Source: Labilibaculum sp. (GTDB taxonomy: Bacteria; Bacteroidota; Bacteroidia; Bacteroidales; Marinifilaceae). Taken from it: a stretch of 64,000 nucleotides of DNA. A program made the translations under genes and the position numbers. Shown piece by piece: positions 16,068 to 25,195 of the stretch. The notes under the pieces were generated by a model, which was not told the origin of the DNA, made no database searches, and saw only the letters and a list, made by a program, of their open reading frames with translations. The stretch lies in contig JAEINT010000004.1 in assembly GCA_016342745.1 (NCBI GenBank), positions 248,001 to 312,000 of the forward strand, written 5' to 3'. How positions within the stretch are numbered: the first letter of the stretch is position 1; each line of letters starts with the position of its first letter.

Positions 16068-16640
16068 TTATTTCATATCTTCCCAATCACCATCGAAAAT
16101 AATCTTATTCAATGGCTTTCGTTCCCTTTTATTGGTTTCCATATCTCGTATGTTTTCTGGCAAAACATCAGGATTTCCGATATAACCAACAGCAATCATG
16201 GTTAGCACATCAAAATCATCAGGAATTTCGAACATTTCCCTTGCCTTATCGATACTAAAGCCAGCCATTTGATGCATATAAAGATCCATACTTGTGGCTT
16301 GGGCAGACATATTTCCAATTGCCAAACCAAGATCGTGTCCAGCATGATGATTTACTTTACCATTTTGAGCAAACTTTTTAGAAACTAAAGTCAAGATAAT
16401 CATTGGAGCCGTTTTCACCCACATCTGATTAAATTCTACCAAACAAGACAAAAGTTGTTCGTATCGTTCAGCATATTCCTTTGTGGCGTAAATAAATCGC
16501 CAGGGTTGTTCGTTAAAACATGAAGGTGCATAAGATGCTGCTTCGAATAATTTAACAACTTTCTCTTCCTCAATTTCTTGATCAGAAAAAGCTCTTGGAC
16601 TCCATCTGGTGTCAATTAACTCATGAATTTTCTCGGTCAT
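16068..16640 (-). CDS. Nitroreductase-family FMN oxidoreductase
   Basis: A 190-residue protein of the NfsA/NfsB-like flavin reductase superfamily. It opens with the family FMN-phosphate motif (IDTRWSPRAFSDQEI), then ASYAPSCFNEQPWRFIYA and the middle HHAGHDLGLAIGNMSAQATSMDLYMHQMAGF helix, and ends with IAVGYIGNPDVLPENIRDMETNKRERKPL. Such enzymes reduce nitro-compounds, quinones or flavins with NAD(P)H; the natural substrate is unknown. It is a single gene with its own terminator, upstream of but separate from the MDR enzyme. A second, shorter nitroreductase is encoded at 36572. Confidence 0.93.
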   Translation of the reverse strand: MTEKIHELIDTRWSPRAFSDQEIEEEKVVKLFEAASYAPSCFNEQPWRFIYATKEYAERYEQLLSCLVEFNQMWVKTAPMIILTLVSKKFAQNGKVNHHAGHDLGLAIGNMSAQATSMDLYMHQMAGFSIDKAREMFEIPDDFDVLTMIAVGYIGNPDVLPENIRDMETNKRERKPLNKIIFDGDWEDMK

Positions 16641-16778
16641 TTCTTTTGTGGTTTAAAGTGCTTAAAAGTATCATTACTATAGAACCTTTACTTTCAGTAA
16701 GATCCTCTTAAATTTTAGGTGCCATTTAAGATAAGCATATTTTAACAAAAATTAAGGACTCGCTTGTATTTTATTCTA

Positions 16779-16786
16779 TATATTTG
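16779..16786 (+). promoter_or_regulatory. Putative -7 element for the metallophosphoesterase gene
   Basis: TATATTTG, a perfect TAnnTTTG match, 41 bp before the ATG. No good -33 box at the standard spacing. Confidence 0.4.
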
Positions 16787-16827
16787 AGGCTAATTTATAA
16801 TCAATGAACCACTTATTAATTTATTAG

Positions 16828-18093
16828 ATGAAAGCAAGTGTATTTCTATTGATTCCTCTGTTACTATTTATGCTTTTGGTAGATATTTATACTTACCGCG
16901 GTGTAAAACCTCTGATTGCCAGAATTAACAATGCACTGGCAAGACAATCATTAACCATACTGTTCTGGGGAATTTCGGTTTTTATTTTTGCAGCTTTTAG
17001 CATTTTCATGTTTGGAATAAAACATGTTAAACAATCCGAATCTTACATATATGTTGGATACCTAGTTGCTGGTTTTTCATTGTTCTACATTCCAAAGTTT
17101 GTATTTATACTTTTCGTTCTATTACAGGATATTCAAGGGGCGATAGCGAGAACCATTCGTTGGTTCAGGGAGAGAAAGAAAAAGAGTGTACCACAGTTTA
17201 ATTCGAAAAGAAAAATGGAGAGATCCGAATTTTTGTATCAGATGGGATTGGTATTAGCAGCCATTCCATTTGCATCTATTTTATATGGTGTTACCAAAGG
17301 GAAATTCAATTACCGGGTAATGCGGGAAAAAATCCGCTTCGAACACCTACCAAAATCATTTAAAGGGCTAAAAATTGTTCAAATTTCGGACATGCATTTG
17401 GGTAGTTTCAACAAAAATTTTGAAAAAATAGCCAAGGCAGTCGAGCTGATTAATGAACAAAAACCAGATTTAATTCTATTTACAGGCGATTTGGTGAATA
17501 ATTTCGCAGAAGAAACCGAAGGCTGGGCACCTGTATTATCTAAGATGGAAGCCAAAATTGGAAAATTTTCCATTCTCGGAAATCACGACTACGGTGATTA
17601 TTCTTATTGGAAATTTGCAGAAGACAAAGCCAAAAATTTGCAGGACATTAAAAATTTCCATGCCGATATGGGTTTCAAATTGCTGTTAAATGAGAGCGAA
17701 ACCATCAGCATAAATGGAGAAGAAATTGCATTGGTTGGTGTTGAGAATTGGGGTAAACCTCCATTCCCTCAGCATGGCGATTTACAACAAGCAATTAACG
17801 GATCGAGTCATCAGCCATTTAAAATATTAATGAGTCACGACCCTTCGCACTGGGACCAACAAGTTCTGGACACAGATATTGCTTTAACCTTTTCGGGACA
17901 CACCCACGGCATGCAGTTTGGTTTAGAACGTGCAGGCATTAAGTGGAGTCCGGTGCAATACAAATACCCTCGCTGGGGCGGATTATATCAAGAAGGAGAT
18001 CAGTATCTATATGTAAACCGAGGGTTTGGATACATCGGATTTCCAGGTAGAATTGGCATGCCACCAGAAATTACTTTGGTTGAATTGACATAG
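16828..18093 (+). CDS. Membrane-anchored metallophosphoesterase (YkuE/YaeI-like)
   Basis: A 421-residue protein with four predicted membrane helices in the first ~160 residues (FLLIPLLLFMLLVDIY, LTILFWGISVFIFAAFSIFMF, YVGYLVAGFSLFYIPKFVF, FLYQMGLVLAAIPFASILYG) and a C-terminal calcineurin-like phosphoesterase. All dimetal motifs are present: QISDMHLGSF, FTGDLVNN, ILGNHDYGDY, LMSHDPSHW and FSGHTHGMQFG. Relatives act on membrane phospholipid or UDP-sugar-lipid pyrophosphates; the substrate here is unknown. The active site probably faces the side opposite an even number of helices from the N-terminus, which the sequence does not settle. A perfect 28-bp palindrome follows the stop. Confidence 0.92.
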   Translation: MKASVFLLIPLLLFMLLVDIYTYRGVKPLIARINNALARQSLTILFWGISVFIFAAFSIFMFGIKHVKQSESYIYVGYLVAGFSLFYIPKFVFILFVLLQDIQGAIARTIRWFRERKKKSVPQFNSKRKMERSEFLYQMGLVLAAIPFASILYGVTKGKFNYRVMREKIRFEHLPKSFKGLKIVQISDMHLGSFNKNFEKIAKAVELINEQKPDLILFTGDLVNNFAEETEGWAPVLSKMEAKIGKFSILGNHDYGDYSYWKFAEDKAKNLQDIKNFHADMGFKLLLNESETISINGEEIALVGVENWGKPPFPQHGDLQQAINGSSHQPFKILMSHDPSHWDQQVLDTDIALTFSGHTHGMQFGLERAGIKWSPVQYKYPRWGGLYQEGDQYLYVNRGFGYIGFPGRIGMPPEITLVELT

Positions 18094-18097
18094 ATGA

Positions 18098-18125
18098 GTA
18101 GAGACGCAATGCATTGCGTCTCTAC
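18098..18125. repeat. 28-bp perfect palindrome between convergent genes
   Basis: The half-site GTAGAGACGCAATG is followed directly by its exact reverse complement with no loop. It lies 4 bp after the phosphoesterase stop and 8 bp before the stop of the convergent gene. Palindromes of this GAGACGC...GCGTCTC type recur as intergenic repeats in many Bacteroidota and cyanobacteria (from memory). Only one copy is seen here. It is higher in GC than its surroundings and may also serve as a bidirectional transcription stop, though it has no T-tract. Confidence 0.8.
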
Positions 18126-18133
18126 CAATATAT

Positions 18134-21100
18134 TTAAAACGCGCTTAACGAGAAAGACACTAACAATTCAGTGAACAGGTTATTCGTTTGATTTTCGTAA
18201 CCAACTCTTATTCCTAAATCAACTGGAGCCGAGAATCGAAGAACATGCAGGTCAGTGGAAAGTTCTGTTCCAAAAGTTAAAAAGGTATCGGTATAAGTAA
18301 ACAAATCCTGATTCATATCTTTATACATTCCCTTTTGGTATCCAAAATCAACGAAAGAGTTCATTTTTATACGTTTGAAATAAGCCAGTGGCCCAACATT
18401 CCAATCGGGGTAAGCCAATGGCATGGCATAATCAAAGCCTAGGGTAAGAATGTCTTCTCCATACAAATTGCTCATCCCTCTTGGACTTTTTATCATGTTT
18501 GAGAATCGAGATTCAAAGCTTGATCGGTTTTGATAAGCTCCATATAGCTTTGTACCATGATGTTTGCTTACTCCTGGAAAATAAAGATAAGCCTCAGCAG
18601 AATAAGTCTCTCCTAAATCATTATCGCCGAAAGGTGTGTGGCGATAGTTCAATTCCAAAACTTGTGCCCATTGATATTGGACATCACGTGGAGCCATTTT
18701 TACAATATTATATGCAAATAACTGATATTCCATTATTTGCTGTGTAATGTTCTTTTTCCCAAAATCATACTCTCCTAAGCCCAAAGTATTTGTCTGAGTG
18801 GTAGCCAAAGGAGTATATTTCATATTTGTCAACTTCGCCAAACTGTAAGTTACTTTAGGCGTTATTTTTGTCGAATACTTGCCCCCTGACAGATTAAATG
18901 GCAAACTGATACTGCTTTCCCAATTCCATTGTTTTAAGGAACGATGAACCAAAATTGTATCGATTTGTTGTGGCTCAACTCTATTTGCTAGTGTCGCAAA
19001 ACTGGCTTCCTGTTTACCGACTGTCAGTTTCGAATCAATTATTGGAAACATTCCTTGGTAAGACATGTTCACATAAAATTGCCCATCATCATAACCTTCT
19101 TCCTTTTTATAACCCACTGTTGTAAACAATGTGCTCAACTTATTTTGTGAAGCTACAGACACACCTATATCCGATTTCTGTTCCAATCCATCGATAAAAA
19201 CAGGTGCCCATGAATGGAAATTAAATAAATGACCTAATTTGGAATATTTCTTCACCTCAAAACGATCCATATTAGTGGTGTCAGGATTTAACTTTTCGCC
19301 CAACTGATCAGATAAACTTTCTGCCAAGGGAAATTTATGAAAAGTATGATTCCAATCCTTCCAATTGTCTGTTTCAATTCTTGCTTTAACTGGCAAATAA
19401 CCATCCGATGTGTAATCAGAATAATACAATTCATTACCATTTACATGAGGATCGCGCCCTCCAAATCTGGAAGAAGTTACTTGGTAAACTTTACCATTTG
19501 ATTTCTGATAAGTAAAAATATTATCAATTCCCGTAAAATTGGCTGTGAAGAAAAGAAACCCTTCGCCTACTTCCAATTGAGAAATATCCATACTTCCTGA
19601 TTTAAACAGGCTAGTCTTATTACCTGATGCTAAATCAAGTTCGACCAATTGTTTTCCTTGCTTATCCAAACTAACATAGACAATGGTTTTGTTCCCATCC
19701 CATTTTGGAGAAAGAATAAATTCATTCTCATTAGCCGATATGCGTTGTTCTACCCTTTTATTTTCTGTATTAATAATCAACAGATAATTATTTCCAACAT
19801 CATCCGTTTCGACTGCCACAATTCGTTTTCCGTTTTCTGAAAAAGCTGGTCCAAATAAGCTGTTCTCGTGCTTAATTTTACTTCTATTCTTTAGTTTGGC
19901 ATCATAAACTACCAACACACTTTTATCGGCCTTCTCCCAACGCAAATGATCTTTCCTTTCCGACCAAATCAGCTTGCCATCTGCATAATCAAAACCAGTG
20001 TTAAAATCATATCCAGGTATATATAATTTTTCCTTCCCACCAGTTTTACGGATTATTTCAAAATAAGCAGCATCTGCCATGCCCTCTTTCAGTACAATTA
20101 CATCGCCATTATCCTCTTTATGCGGATAACGTATATTGGTATAATATTTTTCACGATTCGACAATTGTTCAAACTTTGTAAGCTCTAGTTGAACATCTTG
20201 CACCTGCCACTCCCATTGCAATTCTTTCATTGTATCGTAATACAACGTCAATTTGCCATCTGCTCTGGTATTTTTATTCTTTACTTCTGCCCAATCAACA
20301 TCTTCAACGTTAATTCCTTTTGCTAATAGCTCTTTTTGCTTTTCGGATAAAGAAGAAAAAACGGCATCTCGTTTGCCATTCATTCCTTTTTTAATGCCAT
20401 CTGCAAAACTGGTTATACCCAAAGGCTTTCGTGCAACACGTGTTAATGTTTGTTCCCACAATTGATCACCATAGTGTGCTCTGGCTTTACCAACCAAATA
20501 ATAACCAAGTTTATATCGATCGGTCGCATAATTCTTATATGATCCATTAATTGCCTTGTCGTAAGAATAATTCCCTTTCTCCAATAATTGCGCCCTTAAT
20601 TCCTGTTCAAAAAACGGAGAACGTCCTCGTCCCGATTCGCCCAATGCTGTTTCGATACAAACCGCATCTCCTTCTAAAAACCAAGGTGGTAAATACAATC
20701 CTACAACAACCATAGTGGCTTGCTGCCCAAAAATATAATTCATGATACGAGTAAAGCCTTGCTCCATTTTATCTATCTGTATCACATGTCTATATTCATG
20801 TGTACTTACATGATCAATCCAAAATTGCGAATCATTATCGGGTGCTGAAGTATTAAAGATCTCCATTCTTTTAGGTGCCCAAGCTACCATACCATTACTT
20901 GTGGCACTATGCGTATGCACAACAACGGAAAACTTCTTTGGTTGATGCTCTAAATCTTTTCCTCCTTTTTCAAGTAAATCTTGAAAAATAGCTGCCATGT
21001 ATTTTGCCTTTTCTTCATAAGCTTGTGGAAAGATAATCTGAAATTCATCAGTATTAATCTGTTTCCAATTAATAGAAGCCGGATCTTGTCCTGTACTAAA

Positions 21101-21175
21101 ATACTGAGCGTTAACAAGTCCGCACGTAGATATCAAACAAAGGAAAACAAAACATATTCTAACAAATCTTATCAT
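18134..21175 (-). CDS. Outer-membrane peptidase-like protein: HExxH domain, beta-propeller and barrel
   Basis: A 1013-residue exported protein (signal peptide MIRFVRICFVFLCLISTCGLVNAQ). Residues ~30-270 resemble a peptidase-MA-like gluzincin: DHVSTHEYRHVIQID has HExxH at 126-130 and WFLEGDAVCIET gives the third ligand at E168. Residues ~330-650 contain TolB/PD40-like propeller blades (FGPAFSENGKRIVAVETDD, LSPKWDGNKTIVYVSLD, ANFTGIDNIFTYQKSNGKVYQVTSSRFGGRDPHV). The last ~350 residues are alternating aromatic beta-strands ending in Phe (LLVSFSLSAF), typical of an outer membrane barrel. The combination suggests a surface or periplasmic protease tethered to its own barrel. The family is usually annotated as hypothetical; substrate unknown. 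Confidence 0.82.
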   Translation of the reverse strand: MIRFVRICFVFLCLISTCGLVNAQYFSTGQDPASINWKQINTDEFQIIFPQAYEEKAKYMAAIFQDLLEKGGKDLEHQPKKFSVVVHTHSATSNGMVAWAPKRMEIFNTSAPDNDSQFWIDHVSTHEYRHVIQIDKMEQGFTRIMNYIFGQQATMVVVGLYLPPWFLEGDAVCIETALGESGRGRSPFFEQELRAQLLEKGNYSYDKAINGSYKNYATDRYKLGYYLVGKARAHYGDQLWEQTLTRVARKPLGITSFADGIKKGMNGKRDAVFSSLSEKQKELLAKGINVEDVDWAEVKNKNTRADGKLTLYYDTMKELQWEWQVQDVQLELTKFEQLSNREKYYTNIRYPHKEDNGDVIVLKEGMADAAYFEIIRKTGGKEKLYIPGYDFNTGFDYADGKLIWSERKDHLRWEKADKSVLVVYDAKLKNRSKIKHENSLFGPAFSENGKRIVAVETDDVGNNYLLIINTENKRVEQRISANENEFILSPKWDGNKTIVYVSLDKQGKQLVELDLASGNKTSLFKSGSMDISQLEVGEGFLFFTANFTGIDNIFTYQKSNGKVYQVTSSRFGGRDPHVNGNELYYSDYTSDGYLPVKARIETDNWKDWNHTFHKFPLAESLSDQLGEKLNPDTTNMDRFEVKKYSKLGHLFNFHSWAPVFIDGLEQKSDIGVSVASQNKLSTLFTTVGYKKEEGYDDGQFYVNMSYQGMFPIIDSKLTVGKQEASFATLANRVEPQQIDTILVHRSLKQWNWESSISLPFNLSGGKYSTKITPKVTYSLAKLTNMKYTPLATTQTNTLGLGEYDFGKKNITQQIMEYQLFAYNIVKMAPRDVQYQWAQVLELNYRHTPFGDNDLGETYSAEAYLYFPGVSKHHGTKLYGAYQNRSSFESRFSNMIKSPRGMSNLYGEDILTLGFDYAMPLAYPDWNVGPLAYFKRIKMNSFVDFGYQKGMYKDMNQDLFTYTDTFLTFGTELSTDLHVLRFSAPVDLGIRVGYENQTNNLFTELLVSFSLSAF

Positions 21176-21376
21176 ACAAAAAGAGTAATTATTACAGTTT
21201 TACAAAAATGCCCAAAACTATTTCTAAAATCGAGCCAGATGGACAAAAGTTCCTAAGGCAAGGATCCAAATTCACAAACAACATAAGAATAAAAGACTTA
21301 AGTGATCGGCACAGGATAAATAATAATTTTCTAAACGACTAAAAATACTTATTTTTAATTGAATTAAAACTTCTTT

Positions 21377-22234
21377 ATGAATATCAACAAATATAAAGTC
21401 GAACAAAAAATAAGCTTAGGAAATATCGCCACTTTCGAAGAAATTGATGATGCTAAGAAAAAACTTAAGCATATCCGAAGAGAGATTAGCGAGTTACAAG
21501 ACATCATGTATGCACATGGGAAATATAGCATGCTTATTTGTTTGCAAGGCATGGACACATCTGGAAAGGATAGTTTAGTGCGTGAGGTTTTTAAAGATGT
21601 AAATGCAAGAGGTGTTGTGGTACATAGTTTTAAAAAACCTACTTCTGCTGAATTAAAGCATGATTTTTTATGGCGGCATTACATTGCCTTACCCGAAAGA
21701 GGTAAGATTGGTGTATTTAATCGTACACATTACGAAAATGTTTTAGTGACAAGAGTTCATCCAAATTATATTCTTGGAGAAAAAATACCTTCAGTAACTA
21801 ATATTAATGTTTTGAATAATGAATTCTATCACAAACGCATGCAGCGCATTGTTAATTTTGAAGAACACATTACTGAAAGTGGAACAATTGTATTAAAATT
21901 CTTTTTACATCTCTCTAAAAATGAACAAAAGAAAAGGTTGTTGCGAAGATTAAACTTGAAAGCAAAAAACTGGAAGTTTTCAAGCGATGATTTAAAAGAA
22001 CGTAAGTTGTGGAATTCATATCAAGAATGTTACGAGGATGCAATTAATAACACTTCTAAAGATTTTGCTCCTTGGTATATTGTTCCTGCAGACGATAAAG
22101 CTACTACCCGATTAATTGTTGCACAAACAATACTTCAAACTTTACAAACTTATAAGGATATAAGTGAACCAAGCCTCGATAAGGAAACGCAGGCAAACTT
22201 AGATGAGTTTAAAAAGCAACTTGAAAATGATTAA
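21377..22234 (+). CDS. Polyphosphate kinase 2 (PPK2) family protein
   Basis: A 285-residue kinase of the PPK2 family, which transfers phosphate between polyphosphate and nucleotides. The Walker A-like loop GMDTSGKD (residues 58-65) and the Walker B-equivalent GVFNRTHYENVLVTRVHP (about 112-129) are present, with the lid region RRLNLKAKNWKFSSDDLKER and the C-terminal NTSKDFAPWYIVPADDK motif. The NRTHYE form is typical of the class that phosphorylates AMP and/or ADP, but class assignment needs a tree. Single-domain, cytoplasmic. It is apparently monocistronic, divergent from the large peptidase-barrel gene. Confidence 0.93.
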   Translation: MNINKYKVEQKISLGNIATFEEIDDAKKKLKHIRREISELQDIMYAHGKYSMLICLQGMDTSGKDSLVREVFKDVNARGVVVHSFKKPTSAELKHDFLWRHYIALPERGKIGVFNRTHYENVLVTRVHPNYILGEKIPSVTNINVLNNEFYHKRMQRIVNFEEHITESGTIVLKFFLHLSKNEQKKRLLRRLNLKAKNWKFSSDDLKERKLWNSYQECYEDAINNTSKDFAPWYIVPADDKATTRLIVAQTILQTLQTYKDISEPSLDKETQANLDEFKKQLEND

Positions 22235-22416
22235 AAATAAACGATCACAAGTATCATTTCATACAAATATTTACCAATATCAATAATTCATTAGATTCTA
22301 TTCGTGTAATTTGTTCTCATTAAGGGCCTAATTTGATTTGCAAAATTCGATTTCTATGCAGACCTTTGCCCACTTAATAATACAGAACGATTAAGTTCTT
22401 CTGAATACAAGTAAAT

Positions 22417-23196
22417 ATGAGTAAAATCCTTATCAAAACACCAGAACAAATTGAGGGTATTCGCAAAAGTGCTCAACTAGCTGGTAATACACTAAAATAC
22501 ATTAGCAATTTCGTTGAACAAGGTGTTAGCACCCAATATCTTGATGAGCTAATCGAAAAATACATTAGAGATAATGGAGCCATTCCTGCTCCTTTAAATT
22601 ATCATGGTTTTCCAAAATCGTGTTGCATTTCTTTAAACGATGTAATATGCCATGGTATTCCCAATGAAAAAACCATCTTAAAAAATGGTGACATTCTAAA
22701 CATAGATGTAACAACTATTTTAGATGGATATTATGGTGATACTAGTACCATGTTTACTATTGGCGATGTAAGTGAACAAGCATTGAGATTAGTAGAAGAT
22801 ACCGAGCATGCTTTGTACTTGGGAATTGAGCAGGTTAGACCTGGCAACTACTTTGGAAATATCGGTTTTATGATTGGCCGATATGCAAAAGGAAAAAAAT
22901 ACAGTGTTGTTTATGAATTTTGCGGTCATGGTGTTGGGGTTGAATTTCACGAAGCCCCACAAGTAGAGCACATTGCTGCTCGAAACTCAGGCCCAAAAAT
23001 GAAAGAAGGTATGATTTTCACTATTGAACCGATGATTAACCTTGGAAAAGCAAGAGCCGTTGTTGATGAAAAAGATGGTTGGACAGCTCGTACTATAGAT
23101 CAAAAATTATCAGCTCAATTCGAACACACAATTCTAATTACGAAAGATGGGTATGAAATTCTTTCGGATGTTGGCAATTACGAAATCTTCCGATAA
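22417..23196 (+). CDS. map: Methionine aminopeptidase, type I
   Basis: A 259-residue enzyme that removes the initiator Met from nascent proteins. All five dimetal ligands are visible: LNIDVTT (Asp), GYYGDTS (Asp), FCGHGVG (His), TIEPM (Glu) and QFEHTILI (Glu), with NYHGFPKSCCISLNDVICHGIP as the substrate His segment. It is not in a ribosomal protein operon here, so the genome may have a second map. It ends at a strong terminator and the following cytidylyltransferase gene has its own -7 element. Confidence 0.95.
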   Translation: MSKILIKTPEQIEGIRKSAQLAGNTLKYISNFVEQGVSTQYLDELIEKYIRDNGAIPAPLNYHGFPKSCCISLNDVICHGIPNEKTILKNGDILNIDVTTILDGYYGDTSTMFTIGDVSEQALRLVEDTEHALYLGIEQVRPGNYFGNIGFMIGRYAKGKKYSVVYEFCGHGVGVEFHEAPQVEHIAARNSGPKMKEGMIFTIEPMINLGKARAVVDEKDGWTARTIDQKLSAQFEHTILITKDGYEILSDVGNYEIFR

Positions 23197-23222
23197 AATT
23201 TCATTTCACAAAATATAAATGC

Positions 23223-23253
23223 AACCGCTTCCTATTGAAGCGGTTCTTTTTTT
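23223..23253 (+). terminator. Intrinsic terminator of map
   Basis: Perfect 9-bp stem AACCGCTTC / GAAGCGGTT with a CTATT loop, followed by C and seven T. Confidence 0.92.
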
Positions 23254-23260
23254 ATCTTTG
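23253..23260 (+). promoter_or_regulatory. Putative -7 element for the IspD-like gene
   Basis: TATCTTTG, a perfect TAnnTTTG, 43 bp before the ATG and directly after the map terminator. No clear -33 box. Confidence 0.5.
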
Positions 23261-23303
23261 AATTGCATCGGAAAATTGTTATTAATTAATCAAAACTCTT
23301 TAC

Positions 23304-23999
23304 ATGAAAAATGTTGCCGTGATATTAGCTGGTGGAAGCGGAAGAAGAATGGGTGGATCTTTGCCTAAACAATTTTTAGTTCTTGGTGGCAAGCCAATTA
23401 TTCAACATTCTATTGAAGCTTTCGAAAAAAACACTAATATCGATGAAATATGCATCATTATTCACTCTGATTTTATCCAGGAAATTGAGAATATCCTTAT
23501 TGAGGGACAAATCCAAAAAGTGAAGCACATTCTTCCTGGTGGCAAGGAAAGAAGTGATTCAAGTTTGGCAGCAATCAATGCCTACCAAAAGGAATCGAAT
23601 GTAAGCCTAATTTTTCACGATGCAGTAAGACCTTTTATATCGCAGGATATAATCAACAATGTAATTCAAGAAATTAAAGATGGTAAATCGGTTGCTGTAG
23701 CCATATCAACTGTAGATACCATTTTCCAGATTAACGAAAAAAATCAAATTGTATCTGTCCCACAAAGAAACCTTTTAAGACGTGCACAAACACCACAGGC
23801 CTTTTCGTACAATGTCATTAAATCTGCTTACGATATTGCTCTAAATGATCCTCATTTTGTTGCTACCGATGATTGCGGCGTCGTTCTAAAATACCTACCG
23901 AGCGAATCAATTTTTATCGTTGAAGGTGATGAATCGAATATAAAGATCACTTTTGAGCAGGATTTAGCGCAGGGGGAAATCATTTTAAAAGAGAAATAA
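23304..23999 (+). CDS. ispD: IspD/TarI-family cytidylyltransferase
   Basis: A 231-residue GT-A-type nucleotidyltransferase. It shows the CTP-binding VILAGGSGRRMGGSLPKQF, GKPIIQHSIEAF, the FHDAVRPFIS segment, RRAQTPQAF and FIVEGDESNIKIT, all shared by IspD (2-C-methylerythritol 4-phosphate cytidylyltransferase, MEP isoprenoid route) and by the ribitol-5-phosphate cytidylyltransferases TarI/Bcs1. The next gene is a CDP-glycerol glycerophosphotransferase-like enzyme, which makes a role in polyol-phosphate polymer synthesis a real alternative. No TarJ reductase is adjacent, so IspD remains the default. Whether another ispD exists elsewhere in the genome would decide. Confidence 0.78.
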   Translation: MKNVAVILAGGSGRRMGGSLPKQFLVLGGKPIIQHSIEAFEKNTNIDEICIIIHSDFIQEIENILIEGQIQKVKHILPGGKERSDSSLAAINAYQKESNVSLIFHDAVRPFISQDIINNVIQEIKDGKSVAVAISTVDTIFQINEKNQIVSVPQRNLLRRAQTPQAFSYNVIKSAYDIALNDPHFVATDDCGVVLKYLPSESIFIVEGDESNIKITFEQDLAQGEIILKEK

Positions 24000-24051
24000 G
24001 CAATGCTTTAGTAATAATACTTCTCAGACATTCTCCCTTCAGAAATTAGCT

Positions 24052-24059
24052 TATCTTTG
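24052..24059 (+). promoter_or_regulatory. Putative -7 element for the CDP-glycerol transferase-like gene
   Basis: TATCTTTG lies 29 bp before the ATG, indicating independent transcription from the upstream IspD-like gene. Confidence 0.5.
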
Positions 24060-24088
24060 GCGCAAAATCAATAGAAAAACCATCCTAC

Positions 24089-25153
24089 ATGAATATCTTA
24101 TTTGATGTTTTAAACATCTATTACATTCCTCAATATTTTCCTGTTTGGAGAGAACTTAAAAAAAGAGGTCACAATTGCTCTCTAATAGTCTACTCCAAAA
24201 AGAACGATAAGAATTTACTTGCAAGTACTCTTGAAAATTTGGACATATCATATACTTGGGTTCATGATGACAGTGAAGCAAAGGATTTATACCTGACTCA
24301 AAAGCCTGATTGGATTTTCTTTGGAAATGAGTTTGCTTTTCTTGATGAAATTCATCAGAACTCGAAAACAGTGCAAATGGGACACGGAGTTGGACCTAAA
24401 CCAAGTTATTATCGAAAATCGGATACTCCAATGACCGTTCGTTTCATGGAAGGGGAATTAAGATTGAAGAAAATTGAAGAAATGTATCCTAAGGATAAGT
24501 TTGTTCAGGTTGGATTTAGTAAGCTTGATCCTATTTTTGATGAAACAGAACAAGGATTAGATCTTGCAAAATTGGGATTGGATCCGAGTAAAAAGACAAT
24601 TTTATATGCTCCTACATTTAATCCAACTTCATTAGGATGTTTCCCAAAAAACTGGCCAAGTGAATTCTCTGAATATAATATTTTAGTAAAAGTTCATTCT
24701 CTTACTCTTTCTAGAGATCGATACAAGAAAGATCAAGAAAGAATACAGGCATGGAAGCAGTACTCTAATGTTTATGTTGCAGGAGTTGATGAATTTTCAT
24801 TGGTCCCATTTCTTAAAACTGCTGATGTTTTAATCAGTGAAGCTTCTTCTACTCTATTTGAGTTTGCTGCTCTAGATAAACCCGTAGTAATATGCGACTT
24901 TTATGATTTGAAATGGTCTTACAAAGGCATCTTTAAATATCGTTTTGCAAAAAGATTCGGGGCCGATTCTGTAATATATAAAGAACTAGGAGCTCACGCT
25001 GCAAACTATAAAAAACTAAAACCAATAATTCAGGATGAAATAGAAAATCCTAAAAACTTTAAAAATAACAGACGCAAATACAATATTGATCATGTTGGAC
25101 CAACAGATGGTAAAGCTTCGATTAGAATTGCTGATTATTTGGAAAATAACTAA
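24089..25153 (+). CDS. CDP-glycerol glycerophosphotransferase-like protein (TagB/SpsB family)
   Basis: A 354-residue GT-B-like enzyme. The N-terminal half has QMGHGVGPKPSYYRKS, the conserved glycine-histidine motif of the TagB/TagF family, and the C-terminal half has ILYAPTFNPTS, a VKVHSLTL segment and DVLISEASSTLFEFAALDKPVVICDF, the donor-binding signature. Family members transfer glycerol-phosphate (or other polyol-phosphate) from CDP-glycerol onto glycans or polymers. In a Gram-negative this would modify LPS, capsule or a surface glycan. The convergent neighbour is a glycerol-3-phosphate-type cytidylyltransferase that could make the CDP-glycerol donor. Confidence 0.85.
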   Translation: MNILFDVLNIYYIPQYFPVWRELKKRGHNCSLIVYSKKNDKNLLASTLENLDISYTWVHDDSEAKDLYLTQKPDWIFFGNEFAFLDEIHQNSKTVQMGHGVGPKPSYYRKSDTPMTVRFMEGELRLKKIEEMYPKDKFVQVGFSKLDPIFDETEQGLDLAKLGLDPSKKTILYAPTFNPTSLGCFPKNWPSEFSEYNILVKVHSLTLSRDRYKKDQERIQAWKQYSNVYVAGVDEFSLVPFLKTADVLISEASSTLFEFAALDKPVVICDFYDLKWSYKGIFKYRFAKRFGADSVIYKELGAHAANYKKLKPIIQDEIENPKNFKNNRRKYNIDHVGPTDGKASIRIADYLENN

Positions 25154-25161
25154 AAGCAATA

Positions 25162-25195
25162 GGCTGTTTCAATGAAACAGCCTTTATTTTATTTT
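25162..25195. terminator. Bidirectional terminator
   Basis: 9-bp stem GGCTGTTTC / GAAACAGCC with an AAT loop, followed by a T-rich tract; it lies between convergent genes and its tail overlaps the 3' end of the minus-strand gene. Confidence 0.85.
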
